64,000 nucleotides of DNA from Aralia elata (Eukaryota; Streptophyta; Magnoliopsida; Apiales; Araliaceae). The stretch spans positions 496,001 through 560,000 of the forward strand of contig CM068382.1 of the NCBI GenBank assembly GCA_034770075.1, read 5' to 3'. A program made the translations under genes and the position numbers. Positions 1 to 13,000 of this stretch are shown here, in pieces (the stretch's first letter is position 1; the number at the start of each line of letters is the position of its first letter). The notes below the pieces were generated by a model. The model ran no database searches. It was not told the origin of the DNA and saw nothing but the letters and a program-made list of their open reading frames with translations.

Positions 1-219
1 AATACCTAGATAAGAAATTTGAGACAAAAGTTTAATTAGTTAAACTATCTACTATTGAATTTCACACTTTAGTATTAGTTACATAAGGTGAAGGTAAATC
101 AAGCTGCCGAACAAATACTCAACCGGTACTACCCCCATATATCACATCTTAACAGAGAGCAACTAGCTACTATAAATGGATTGCCGAGGTAGGGCAGAAG
201 TGTAAAAGACTTTTCTTAC

Positions 220-781
220 CTCTTTCTGTGATGATTCCGGCAATTGCCTTTTGCTCCCCAGGTTTCACAACTACCAAGGCTCCAACATTGTGCTGAGTCA
301 TCTGCAATAGACATTATTCATTTGGTAGTGATCACATTAGATTCTTATTAAATTAGCAAAGTGCATAAATTTGGTCCTTATATACATATATTATATGCAT
401 TCATATAAACCTTGTATGTACAAGTGCGTAGTTTATGCAAGACTGAATTATGTCAAAAGAAATAATTCCAAGGTCCTTCAAGTAAGAACATTCACTGGGA
501 TAAGTAAGCACAAATATACATACCGACTTCACAGCATCATAAACAGAATCATCAGTGGTGCACCAGAGCCAGGAGCCATCAGCACTTTTTCCTTTGCCTT
601 TTAAGATGTCCGAAATTGTGGTGCTTTCAAACCCATGCTCTTCGATACGAGCAGATGAAACCGACTCATGGCGTGAAAATAGAAGAGGTCGCATGACTGG
701 ATTCACCAAACGAACCCGCGGCAGAACTGCATTCTTGAGGATACTCCCATTTGACAGGATTGCTCGAAATCCTCCTTGCAT
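220..781 (-). CDS. CBSX3: CBS-domain protein CBSX3-like, mitochondrial (5' part; 3' end outside window)
   Basis: Two coding exons are in the window: 781-524 (86 codons, starting at the ATG at 781) and 301-220. The donor after codon 86 reads GTATGT, the acceptor before 301 is TTGCAG, and the next donor is GTAAGA; the gene continues past base 1. The N-terminus is basic and hydroxylated, like a mitochondrial presequence. It is followed by EEHGFESTTISDILKGKGKS and WLWCTTDDSVYDAVKS, then MTQHNVGALVVVKPGEQKA and GIITER, which is the first CBS domain. This order matches plant CBSX3. Members of that family bind adenosine-type ligands and are reported to regulate mitochondrial thioredoxin o. The second CBS domain is not in the window. 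An in-frame upstream ATG at 823 lies before the apparent acceptor (TTTCAG ending at 792), so I take 781 as the start. Identity is confident; function comes from the family. Confidence 0.88.
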
Positions 782-791
782 AGCAGCTATT

Positions 792-2620
792 CTGAAACAA
801 GATTTAATCAGAGTGCAGAACATTTGTTAGATAAAATATTTTTATAAATGATAGAACTGAAAATGATAGATAAAATGACTTCAAGGCATGATCCTTAAGG
901 CTTAATTCGCTCCACTAATTGATGCAAAATGGTTCCAACGAATTTCCTCTAAGATACAATGAAGTTTATGATATTCTTCAATTTGCATTATTGAAGAATA
1001 TCCTACAGATAACTCTATGAATTTCTGGATTGTTGTTTACTAAGTATTGTATTGAAGAATATTCTGCAGTAATACAATTGTGCCCCTTATTTATAGTGTT
1101 TGAATATGTGCCATTTGGTAAGTTACAACTTTCCAAAATCAGGAAAAAACTTCCACTATACGCTGCAGGTTTAGTTATTGTAGCGGTTACAAACAGTTGC
1201 AACTTCTGGCCTATAACCAACACCAACTATCATTGTTGCTGTTATATCTATTATTACAACAACAATTTCACTGGTCTATTACAGCAATATATAGGCCATT
1301 TCTATGGCAGTTAATATGTATTTCCTTTTCTCTTTTCAACTTCATATATAAAATAAACACACCCAATTTTTAATTATAAATTTTGAAAATCATTAACTAC
1401 TCACCCTAGCAGATTTGGCTCGACAACTTTAGTTACAAGCTCCAAGACATACAACTATTCCATCAACAAACCAATTAGATAAAGAGTACATTTTACTTCA
1501 GAGTGACTTTACAAAAGTAGAGCAAGGATGAAAAAGCTTCTTCATACTGCAATGAAAATCGTCTATGGTAATGACATCTTTCTATGCCGCTGAACCATAC
1601 GCCTATCTTATCTTGAAAAGTTTTTTAGTAGTTTAAGCAGTATCCATTTGAGAACATGTATGATTGGCTTTAGTTTCGAGAGGTAAGTCTACCATTTTCA
1701 TTTCTTTCTATAGGACATATGTGAATACACAATCATAAAAATATGAAAGTATTTTATAAAACATAAAATAGAAGAAAATAAGCCCATATAATAGGTCAAT
1801 CACCAGTATCACAAAACCATGTACCATTTAATACCACCTCACAGAATCAAATTCTATTAGGAAACTGTCTACCATACATATGGAGTCATGAGTGATGAGG
1901 TTCACCGGTTCACCACAGTACCATCAATACAACAAAACCATCACTGTGAAGTTCGCCTCTTCCAACCATTGTCAACTTCTAATGCAATTAACCAGGCCAG
2001 TACCAACACCTAAGCGTATCTCCCTATCTCCCTATCTCCCATATTTTTTTAGCGCGAAAGTAAGAAAAAGCTACTAACACACTAAAAAAAAAAAAGGAAT
2101 CGTGAGTGCGATCAGGGACCTTATAAACATATCAGTCTAGGCCTAAAGAGATTGTCTAGATGAGTCCCCTATTCCTACCTTTATTTTTTTACCCCAAAAA
2201 AAATATACAAAAACAAAAAACCAAAAGAGTTGCTATTGCACTAATCAAAATCAAATAAATCCATATCAATTTGAATTTACGGAACGGAGGGGGGGTATAT
2301 ATTGAGGAAATTCTCTATATGTTTTCGATTTTTGCACATATGAGATAGATTTTTACCATATTCTTGACCATTTCTTTATGAAATGTTGTCATTTTTCCTT
2401 CAAAATATAAATTTTTGAGTTTTTACAGCAACAATCCTTGTCCAGAATGTCTACAAATAAGAAGAAATCTAGAACAAAAATAAACCATTTAAAAAGTGAA
2501 ATGGGGTTCAAAGCTCTGATCCTTTTCACATAAACATTATTTTCTTATACACAAAAACACAGTCAGTCTGCACGGAGAAGATCAACTGTTGAGGAAAATG
2601 AAGAAGAGAAAGGTTAATAC
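792..2620 (-). other. Leader intron of CBSX3-like gene; no gene seen
   Basis: This 1.8-kb stretch has no coding exon I recognise. It contains short AT-rich runs only. Short open frames here (for example at 1030-1314) have no recognisable domain. Confidence 0.5.
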
Positions 2621-2715
2621 CTGATCAGAGATCTCTCGTGAGTGAGGAAATCACACTACTACTACCACTACCACCAGCACCCGCTTAGAAAGAGGCAAAA
2701 AAAGAGAGAGTAGAA
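2621..2715 (-). other. Probable 5' UTR exon of CBSX3-like gene with leader intron 2620-792
   Basis: On the minus strand the sequence CTCTGATCAG is followed by GTATTAACC at 2620, a good donor. A good acceptor (GTTTCAG) ends at 792, eleven bases before the CBSX3 start codon. The simplest model is a non-coding first exon ending at 2621 and a leader intron of about 1.83 kb. The transcription start near 2715 is a guess: the sequence there is rich in short CT/ACC repeats typical of plant leaders. Confidence 0.55.
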
Positions 2716-2923
2716 TGGCAGGTCTAGTTTCCAGGTTCATCCAGTCCAGCCATTAATAAATAACATTAAATATATTTATTTATTTATTGGGTGTTGCTCC
2801 CCTACCCCTACACCTACACCTACACCCTACTCTTCTTTTCCTTAACTTGAAGCCTACATCAATTTATTTTTTTTGGGTCATATTATAGATATAAATATAT
2901 TTTTTTTTCAAGATTTAAATCTA

Positions 2924-3737
2924 TATATTTACGATAGAACTTCTATAAATTAATATTCAATAAATTAATAATCTCTTTAAAATAATATTTTTTTTCAATC
3001 CCGACTTGGACTAATAGATAAATTAATAATTTCGATAAAATAATAAAATAATAATTTTTAAAAAGACCCTTATATAAATATATGATCCCATCAAAATCAT
3101 AAATTAATAATTCTTTTAAATTACAAATATATTTAAATTACAAATATATCTAGGGTAATATTGTAAAATATGATTATATTCTTGTTTGTTTTGTCTTGAA
3201 ATTCAAATCTAATTGAATTTCATCCTTAATTTTTCTCATTGCGTCCAAAAGTTCAGGTGTTGCATTCTCGAATTGTAATAAAAAACTTGTGAAGAGTTGT
3301 TGACGCTATGAGTGCTTTCTTTCGCGTTATTGGCTTCAAAGGTATTGTATCATCCTCAACTTCATCATCAATAGAATTTTACAAATTAATTAAACTTAAT
3401 GTGAATATAATTTTTTTTTTGAAATAAAATGTGAATGTAATTTGAAAAGTGGATACAATGAACATTATTTAATTATTAAAAATAATTAATATCACTTACA
3501 ATGAATTCTATTATTACATTAATTTAATAAGTATGATACATTGCATCAAAAAAAGTATGATATAAACATCAATAAAATGCAATAATTTTAATATAATTAA
3601 ATTTATGTTCACCGAATAGAAAAAACACTCTTTAAATTAATAAATTATTAATTTATCGATTAAATAATAACTCTCTAAATTAATATTAAAAAAAATCAGT
3701 CATAATAATATTAATTTATAGAGATTCTACTGTATAT
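2924..3737. mobile_element. AT-rich terminal-inverted-repeat DNA element (unclassified)
   Basis: The left edge contains AGAACTTCTATAAATTAATA and the right edge, read on the other strand, contains AGAATCTCTATAAATTAATA. They form imperfect terminal inverted repeats of about 30 bp. The interior repeats the same AT-rich theme (AAATTAATAA blocks) and has no transposase frame. A clean target duplication is not visible, so superfamily and exact ends are uncertain. Confidence 0.55.
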
Positions 3738-5141
3738 GGTTTTCTAACTTCTGAGTAAGTGAAAAGATTAAAACTTGTTTTGTTGCAACTCAAAAGGATT
3801 TATTTCAAGTGATGATGAGTGTAGTTGATAATGTGTTGGAGATATTTTAATAAAATTAATATTTATTACTCTTTCCGTCTTAGAGTAAAAGTCGTTATTA
3901 CTATTTTAAGTAGTTACAAGTTAAATTTCTATTTATCTTAAATAATCTATTTTTTATAATAATTTGTCTATAATACCCTTAGTATTAATTGTCATATTTA
4001 TATTCTTTATGCATATTTATAGAATATCACTAGTCATGTGTAGAAAATTATGCAATTAAATGATAATTTAAATATGAATAATTTTGTCATTTTATCTTTT
4101 TTTTTAATATGTTTAAAAAGTCGAGCAGAATTTTTAATTTATTATTAATTATGAGTATCATAAATATTTTATTATTGATCTAGTTGGCAGTTCATATTGG
4201 GAGCAATTAAATATTGAATAGGTTACATTTCAATCACTTATTCCATATTATTATTCTTTACCGTTGCATGTATGTTGAGTTTTGGCTGGTTAACAAGAAG
4301 AATAAGAGCTATGTTTTGGTGTTTTTATGATACTCATCTACATATCATGTGGGAGAAAAATAATACATTGTGTTCATTGAGCATGATATATCGAATGTTA
4401 ACTAGATATTAATTGGTATGCTTTCAAAAAAGAAAAAGAAAAAGGTATGTATTGATACTAAATGTAATGGTGTATGAACACATGCTTAAAAGAGATAATA
4501 TGTGTAAATACATTATATATTAGTATTGGGTAAAGATAAAATAATGTATTTATAGAGTTTTGGGTTCTTCGAGTTGTGTAGATTTAGCTGAGAGTAACAG
4601 TGAGATGTTGTATTCTGAAGGTGACATGTTAGTTATACATGATTGAGTATTGATCTTCGTAATGGTGTGTGAATCACCTTAAAGAGTGTTTTTTCGTGTT
4701 TTAATTCAACGCGTTACGATTATATTGATTACTTTGATTGTATTGTTGTTCACCATTTTTATTTATTTGTGTAAATTTATGTATTTTGTTCTTGTATGTT
4801 TTTATATCAAGGAAAGACGTAATGGATATTACATGCACTTAGTTAGCCCACCATCACAGCAAGACAGTGGGACTTGGGTACATTGACATGAGCAAAACTT
4901 AGTCTTAGTTTGTTTTCAAGATCAATATTAATGATAATCAATCAACTTGCTAATTTGTTAATTAATTTTGAGATGCGGTTATTGAGAATTTAATTTATCA
5001 ACAGTAACAAAGTCACGTTCATGCGTGTTGATGATAAATGTAATGGAAGCGTAGATAAGTCATGATATCATAAATTAATTAGTGGGGTGATGGGTAAATT
5101 ATCCATCTATTAATGGTTTTTTTGAAACTACAAAGACAAAA

Positions 5142-5162
5142 AGGAGAGAGAGAGAGAGAGAG
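5142..5162. repeat. (GA)n microsatellite
   Basis: About nine uninterrupted GA units followed by a short G run. Confidence 0.9.
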
Positions 5163-6040
5163 GGGGGATAAGGTAGAGGAGGAATTGTAGGTCTAAGGAC
5201 CAGGAAAAAGATAAAATATTAGTTAAGGATGGATGAGTCACCTTACACTTGGAAACATATCCATATGCTTTTTCCTCAATTAACTACAAAAAGTCCACCG
5301 TCCCCCAACCTAATAAATAAATAAATAAAATAACAAAAAAATGATGCCCCATCCTGTCTGTAGCCATCAAGTTAGATCATGTCTCACTGCCCTCCCTCCC
5401 CTAAAATTTTAAAGTCAATTTTAATTTTAAATTAATTAATAATATTTAAAAATTTATAATTGATCAATTCATTTAACTTTTCAAATTGAGTAATTTTTTT
5501 TTATAATTCATAGTATTTCTAAATAATTTTTATAACTATATGATTAAAATTAATTTGAAGTTTAAAATTTAAAATTATACTATTTTCCAAGGGGTGAATT
5601 ATCTGAAATCGCATAGGGCCAGCATCCAATATGTATAAGCATTCTCTTTCCCACTGATGCCATGTTGTCCTTTTAAAATTCATATTCATATTCATACAGC
5701 CTATAAGCCTACGAGTATGGTGTGACACTGACACACTTGTAGTAGTCAAGAAAAGAATGAGGCGGCTGCCAAGAGATGTCACCTCCTCAATCAATTTAGC
5801 GGTTATTAATATAAGTGGTTTTAGAGTTATACATAAATATTAAAAAAATAATAATATAGTATTAAATATAATATTAATTATTTATATTATTCTTATATTG
5901 AAAAAAAGAATATTATTTATTGGACAAAAGATAATAAGAGAACTAAAGTTATATTTAATTCTTAAAATAATATTAGAAACTAAACAATTAATGCTTACTT
6001 GAAATTTTCAAACGACTTATATTAAGAGATATAGAGAATA

Positions 6041-6060
6041 TTATATATATATATATATAT
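6041..6060. repeat. (TA)n microsatellite
   Basis: Pure TA run of about ten units just upstream of the fold-back element. Confidence 0.9.
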
Positions 6061-6101
6061 GGGGAAGCAATATGGTCAATTCTAGTAGTCAATTTCCATT
6101 A

Positions 6102-6486
6102 GAATATGTCTATGCAGACAGGTAAAAAGTGGACATTTTATTTGGACATTTTGATATTGCTTTGCTTTTTTTTTTTTTTTTTTTTTTGGGTTGAGTCCAA
6201 ATATATTTATACTATGGATTTATAAAAAAAAATTAGAAAAAAACATAAAAAATTGGGTGTAATTTGGATATATAACAAAAAATGGTTGTATGGGCCCCAT
6301 ACAACCATTTTTTGTTATATATCCAAATTACACCCAATTTTTTATGTTTTTTTCTAATTTTTTTTTATAAATCCATAGTATAAATATATTTGGACTCAAC
6401 CCAAAAAAAAAAAAAAAAAAAAAAGCAAAGCAATATCAAAATGTCTAATTTCCTGTCCACTTTTTCCTGTCCGCGTAGATGGACTC
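6102..6486. mobile_element. Fold-back Mutator-type MITE with 9-bp target duplication
   Basis: The direct repeat TTTCCATTA occurs at 6093-6101 and again at 6487-6495, immediately outside the element. The two halves are inverted copies of each other: the left arm starts GAATATGTCTATGCAGACAGG and the complement of the right end starts GAGTCCATCTACGCGGACAGG. The arms then stay almost perfectly complementary up to a single unpaired base at 6295 (ATGGTTGTATGGG / CCCATACAACCAT). A 9-bp duplication with very long inverted repeats is the signature of Mutator-like elements. There is no transposase, so it is non-autonomous. Poly-T/poly-A tracts of about 20 bases sit symmetrically in both arms. Confidence 0.85.
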
Positions 6487-7084
6487 TTTCCATTAATAGA
6501 GGAAGCAGACTTGATTAGCATCTTATCTTCATCGATTAAAAACACAATAACAATTATTAGGCATTTGATACCGTCCTATTTATTTAGCTAAGCTCAGCTA
6601 GCACAACGCTACCAATTCCTCGACTCCACGGAGTATATTTTTTACTAAACATAACATAAGCATGTTTTTATGAGCATTTGTTTTTGCAACAATCTGCTAC
6701 TACACACTTGCCAAAATTATTCAGAATTTTCAGGCACTATTCATTGATAGGATAGCTGCATAACAAAAGAAAGATGCCTGGCATGTGTCTGCAGCAAGTA
6801 TCTGGGCCCTTATATATAATCATCTTATTTGTGTCATAAATGTGATCTCACAAAGATCATGTAAATTTCAATTTCCGTTTCAAAAACTTCTACAGCATTT
6901 TTATATGGTAAACAAAAGCTCCATAAACTACCCACAAATAAATGTTACTCAACAAGTACAAAATTTATCCTTTTTCATCTAGAGGAAAACAATAGACTCG
7001 GGCACATGCCATGCCGATCCGAGCCGAGCTGGGCTGTTTGCAGCAACAAAGCTTAACTAAAACTGAAGACCTCAATGGAGCCTT

Positions 7085-10000
7085 CTATTCTCCTACTGTC
7101 AAACCAAAACCAAACTTGTAGTCTTTCTTCTTGTGATCAATCTGCAAGACAGAGATACAAAACTAATTAAATATGAAGTCCTGAGGTACAAACGGGAACA
7201 TTTGCTTCCCTTAAAGAATAGATAATAATAATAATAATAATAATCAAGAGAAGTGTAAAAAATAAAAGTACAAAACAGGAAACTACAGGATTACACTATT
7301 ATGTCACCAACTTATTGACATTGGTGCTATTTGACACATCTTTGCATGCAAGTGTGCAACTTTATCGACACCAGATGCATAGAAGAGAAGAGAAACCACT
7401 GATCAAACATGTCTTTTTTGATGAACAGAATCACTCGAGCATGGTTCTTTTTTCTTGACATATAGGAGCATGCAGCTGAATCCCTCACTGAGGAGAGCTC
7501 CTAACTGGTAGGAACCTGTCACAAAATACTTGACAATTGAAGAAACTAACTTGGGTTGTTCCTTTATTATCTTTTACCATGTTCCTTCTGATGCACCTGA
7601 ACCATACGTGCAGCATAGCACCATGAAACCTACAGAGTCTCATCATATTTGCCTTAATCAAAGGAACTTTCTTATTTTCCCTTAATTATGCACAACCTTT
7701 CACACAACACACTTGCCATGATCAGTGAGATCCTGCCAAGCCATGCTTGGCACAAATGCAGGAGCCTTTTTATCTTCCTTCATAACTAAACTACCCACTT
7801 TTCCAACAACATTCTGATGCAACAATACTAATTTTGAACAAAATCAAAATATGGAACCGCGATATCCAACAATCACTATGTGCGGTGAGGTGGATGTTAG
7901 AGAAAAGTTTAAAACTAAAAATATTGACTAGCAAACGTTTGATGCTAACCTCTGCAGAAAGAATAAAGTTCAGACCCATATTCAATCGCTCTTCCAGAAA
8001 GGCAGCTGTGCAGCCGTTGGAGTCGATCTTCCCTCTAAGACGACACTGTCACAATGACAATTAACAAATTAAGATTGATAGTAGTTCAAAAATAAATTCA
8101 TCTAAATAAAAAATTTCAAGGATTCAACAGGAAGGAACTAGTCAACAATAGATTAGTAACCAGTACCATTAACCTTGCAAAAACGAGGAAAGATACTATA
8201 TGTAAGAGATTATGAATTTTAGTTTACTTATTATTATTATTATTATTATTATTTTGCTAATATGAACACACTTACACACCCTACCTTGGCTCGAACCCCC
8301 GACCTCTTGGTTAAGATGGGTTGGGTAATACCACTCGGGCCAAAGGCCTTCGGTAATCTTTTAGAATAAGTTTCTCTGGTAATCTTTCAACCTGTTGCTA
8401 ATTAAAATTTGCTGACAATGGCATAATGATGCTGATGTAGTATGAGAAATCAGCATCTGGTGGCATTCATGTTGAATTAAGTAAGGCATCAGAGCACTTG
8501 ATTCTAAAAGTACAAAAAGGGAAAGATGGTTGCATTGTCCATCAAGTTCAACTAGTAATATCACTTGAATAACGATGTATATCTATCCAAAGCCCATAGT
8601 AAAGAAGTTGTGAAATCCAGGTATAATTACATATGTAGGTTAAATATTGTTAAATGGCCTGGTTTTAATTTGCAATTTCACATTCACCTTCTATCATTTA
8701 TGTTAGATAATCAGTGGTCATGTTGTAATTTGCAGTAGCAAGAAGTTCCTAGTATTATTAATAGTAGGTCAAAACAGTGGTTTAGTGTGTACTGATACAC
8801 ACCCACATGTATGAACAAAACGTTGAAAATAATATTCAAAAAAGAGAGAGATTGAGGGAGGGTGCTGGTTTAGCAAGGTAGCATGTCCATACATTTATAG
8901 AACATGGATGATTCAGAAAGAAAACTATATATGGATGGAAAGATATCTGAGTTAGCTTTACAACACAAACACACAGTGCGCATCAATCTGAATTTTCTGT
9001 TGTAAAAAAGGACTGTTTCAACCTAAAATTCTTCAATGGGTGTAACATTGAAAGAGGGATGCACTATGATTAGAACTAAATGTGCAATTGGAAATGAGGA
9101 ACCGAATAGTCCAAGAGTTGATACAAATGATGTGGCTGGTAATAAGTTATAGAGAAAATAGCTAGATTTGAGTAGTTAATTATTGGCCAAGAATATATGC
9201 ATGTAAAAATATAATATATATACAAAGAGAGAAAAAGATTTGAATGTTATAGGTGTCTAACATGAGATAAAGAATAGGATCAGAGGATAAGAGTTCGCGA
9301 ATATGTTAACAGCCCTAGAGATGCTGAAACTATTTTATGCCCAGAATACACATAAACATGTGTATCTGTGACTGTTACTGTGACTGTCCGTGTACATGTG
9401 CATAGTCGGTTAAATGGGTTTATTATCCAAAATTCCTAACCATAGATTTTGTAAACGCTGGGATATCAAAATGAAGGGATTATGAAATGAAAGGAATATC
9501 AAATATAACTAAATAATAAATAGCGTAAAACATGGTCTAACTGACTTTGACAAAGTCCAAACAATTACACAATGAGCAAACAACATATACTAAGCTTCAT
9601 ATAACTTACAAATCCTCTAAAAAAAGATTAAATGTGATTATTACCGCAGTGCCTTTGACCTCATTATACGAGATTGCTAAATAATGTTACACAAGCCACT
9701 TTGACCTCATTATATGAGATTGCTAAATAATGTTACACAAGATACTTTGACCTCATTTAGGTTGAAACATTCTTAACAAATCATGTGAGAGTGCAGAACT
9801 CATAGCACCCATAGATTAGGTTTCAAGTGAACTACAAGGAAATACCCAATTAGAGCAAAAATATTCCATATTCGGTGCTTTAGTAATAAACAAGATAACA
9901 AATGCTTGAACTTTGATAAAATCAAATAACCAGTGGACTAGTTCATAGTTGCAGGTTCAGCTTTTGCTTATGATACATGTCCTAGAATACTGCATCTCAT

Positions 10001-13000
10001 GGATACTAGATTATATAACCCAAAAACCAAATTTCCAATGATTTTGTACACACAAACAGCCATGCAAGAGTAGGGAAAAAAGAAAAAACACAAAACGGTA
10101 GAAGTCACCTGACGAAGAATGTAATCATAACCAACGCTTGCAGTGACATCTCTAGACATGTAGTTGTACATGAAATCCGATGCTAGAGAAACCTAGGAGG
10201 GGGAAAAACAGGTATAACTATCAAACTGAGATAGGTCAGCAAACGATCTAATGGCCTACCTTATCAGATAATTTCTGAACATAGCTCAGAGCAACCATTC
10301 CGGTGCTAGCAACTTGCCCTGTGGCAACCTGTAGGCAAGATGATAAATTTGGTTCAGTTACACAAACTTCTAAGAAAAGCAACCAAAAAACCTTTTTCCA
10401 TAAATAAATGATTATCCATGTCTGCCACAATCCAAAACAACATACTGACTCAATCCCCAACATTTTTTTCAAATAAAATATAAATAAAAACTCAAGCAAT
10501 AGTCAAGGGAAAATGACACAATAAAACAAATTAATCAATTAACATTAAGCTTTACAACTGAAACCTAAAACTAGACTATAGAGATTTTCATGAGATGCCA
10601 AAAGGGAAAAAAAATGCAAAATGAATACATTGGACTTTCAAAAAAGGACCACTATCGGTAACGTCTCGTTGTTGCAGGAGTAGTAGTTATCTCTCCGTAC
10701 AACATTCTGAGAAATGAAGATCTTCTAGACACAATGTGAGAAAACAACAGCTAAGCTACCTTAGATTGGAGTACTACCCAAAACAGGTAGTAATGCAAAT
10801 TAACTTTCATTGGTAATTGACAAAAGGTGAAATATCAAAGACAATGGAATGAAAGATGTATAAGCTTGTTGAGCAGGAAATCAAGAGTAGTACCATCTTA
10901 TCTGTGTTATATCGCGCAGCATAACCAATACCAGATTTCCGATGCTGACCAGCCCAGAATACTTCACCACCCAAGGAAAAATGTGGTGTCACACTCTGCA
11001 AGCAGTACACAATTTTAAAGGCAGAAGGGAGAATGAAGTTGTTACTTAGTTCAGATTGCTTTAATATGAGAGAAGATAAGGGCAAAAGTACAGAATACAG
11101 AAAGAGCAAACAGAAGCCAATTGCAATATAACAAAGGTTACAAAAAGGATTCATCGTGGGTGGAAGTTGGAACAGTGGGGCAGTTATCCGACCAAAAAAC
11201 ATGTTAACCTTGCATCCAAGAAAATATTCCACCTCTTCTCAGTGACTTAGGTACTACTTTAAAGGATTAAATGGCAATCTTTAAAAAAAACAGACTGGAA
11301 AAATATTATGTCCCAGTTGTACAAGCAGACTTTGGGAACATGAATAGGAACTTTATGATGCAGGGGGAAGGGCTTGTCATCATAACAGTAATTAAAACCG
11401 TCTTTTCCCCCTTTCATCCTACAAACGCACTTTTATATGATAAAGTATATCAACGGTTTTGTTTGCCTTTTAACTTATAAACCACCCTACAAGATAAAAA
11501 CAAACGATTGGAGAAAATAACACAGGGAAGAAGAAAAAAAAGGTCAAGATAATTCCATTAATGAAAAAGAAGGCTGCAGGAACAGTTCCATTTTCTTCGA
11601 ACAAGTACTGCTATGATCTGGCTAACCTGGACCCAAAACTTGGACCTGTTTTGAAAATATAAACACTTAACATACTACCAATTGTAAAATACAAGTCTAA
11701 TTATAAGAATTTTTGCCAGAATTGGACGTCCAAAATTTAATTTGTTTCTCAAGTCAATGAACTTTTTTTTTGGATAAGTTTTAAAATCAAAAAGTATTTA
11801 ATTTATAACAGACACATAAGGTTTGCAAAATTCTATAACAATCTCCAATCAATTGAATTACATGCCAGTTAGCAGATTAGATAGATGCACAAGCAAATTA
11901 ATGATCTTGTTTGTCTGTAAATTCCACTTAATTCATACGGAAAAGGCCATGTCATTCACCTGGATATAACTGGCTCCGAATAAAGCACCATTACCAAGTT
12001 GAACTTGACTCCTAAAGTCCTTTCCCTGTATAAATAAGAATGATTGAAGAGAAACTACATAAAGAAGTAAACTACTTCACCGACATGTGATATACATGCT
12101 TGATGCATTGACACCATTGTTTGCGGAAAACTACATATGAAATTTTAATAAAATGCCAAGACGTTAACATATAAACAATATGTACCTTGTAATCAAAATT
12201 GACCATGCCATGTGACATGTGTGGCTCATTTGTAAGCTGGAAAAGGAAAAAAGAGTAGAAGTTACTCAATTGGCTTACTCACAATAACATGTGCTGCCAA
12301 ACCCTGAGTAAAAGTAACAGGCTGAAAAAAGCATATTAGCATGTATATACTTGAGCATTGGCCTTCAGAGTAAGGTTATCAGACAAGTCGCACTTCACTC
12401 TTGCACTTAGCCTACCATCTGTCAATATCCTCCCAATAAGCATCAACTGTGGAACACCCATCAGTGGTCTAGCAGTTAGAATTATGTACATAAGAATCAA
12501 TTAAATTCAACGAATTTGTAGAGCCTACATACTTTTGGGTCTATAAAGTTGGCACCAAACTCGTAGGTAGCCGTGGGTATCTTAATTGTTTCAGCAGATT
12601 GAGAAGGGACTTCAGTAGGTCCCATGAACACACTGATGAATAGAATTAAGAAGGCAATGTCAACAAAACCAGTAAGAAATAGACGAGGACTAAAGAGGGG
12701 GGCAAGGGGATGACGAATTAAACAAAAGAAAATCAACAGACGGGGAACTGGAGTACCTGTGACTGAGTGAGAATTTTTGGTTCAGTCCTTTAGTAAAATC
12801 AAATCGCAATCCCTCAAAAAGTTCTGGCTTTAAGGACACTGCAAAAATAAAAATAAAAAAAGATTAGTAAAAGAATGCAGCATAATCTTCTCAAGAGTAT
12901 CTTAGAAAAACATATTTTCATCCTTGTCAGCATCATGTTATAGATACACTACAACATCGAAAAAATATGTCAGTAGCAATATATACCAGATGCTTTACTA

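Larger units (their letters stand above)
2716..7084. other. Intergenic region between CBSX3-like and TOM40 genes
   Basis: No protein gene is recognisable. The stretch is very AT-rich and holds an AT-rich inverted-repeat element (about 2924-3737), a GA microsatellite near 5142-5162, a TA microsatellite at 6041-6060 and the fold-back MITE at 6102-6486. The part from about 6500 to 7084 probably includes the TOM40 3' UTR and downstream DNA. Confidence 0.6.

Noticed and set aside
779..823. Upstream in-frame ATG of the CBSX3-like gene at 823
   Set aside because: It lies upstream of a strong acceptor ending at 792, so it is probably in the leader intron.
8270..8345. Functional tRNA gene
   Set aside because: Only A- and B-box-like motifs are present without a foldable cloverleaf, and there is an (AAT)n tail; SINE fits better.
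10807..11232. 141-residue minus-strand frame as a separate gene
   Set aside because: Only 10995-10894 is coding (TOM40 exon 7); the rest is intron read-through on both sides.
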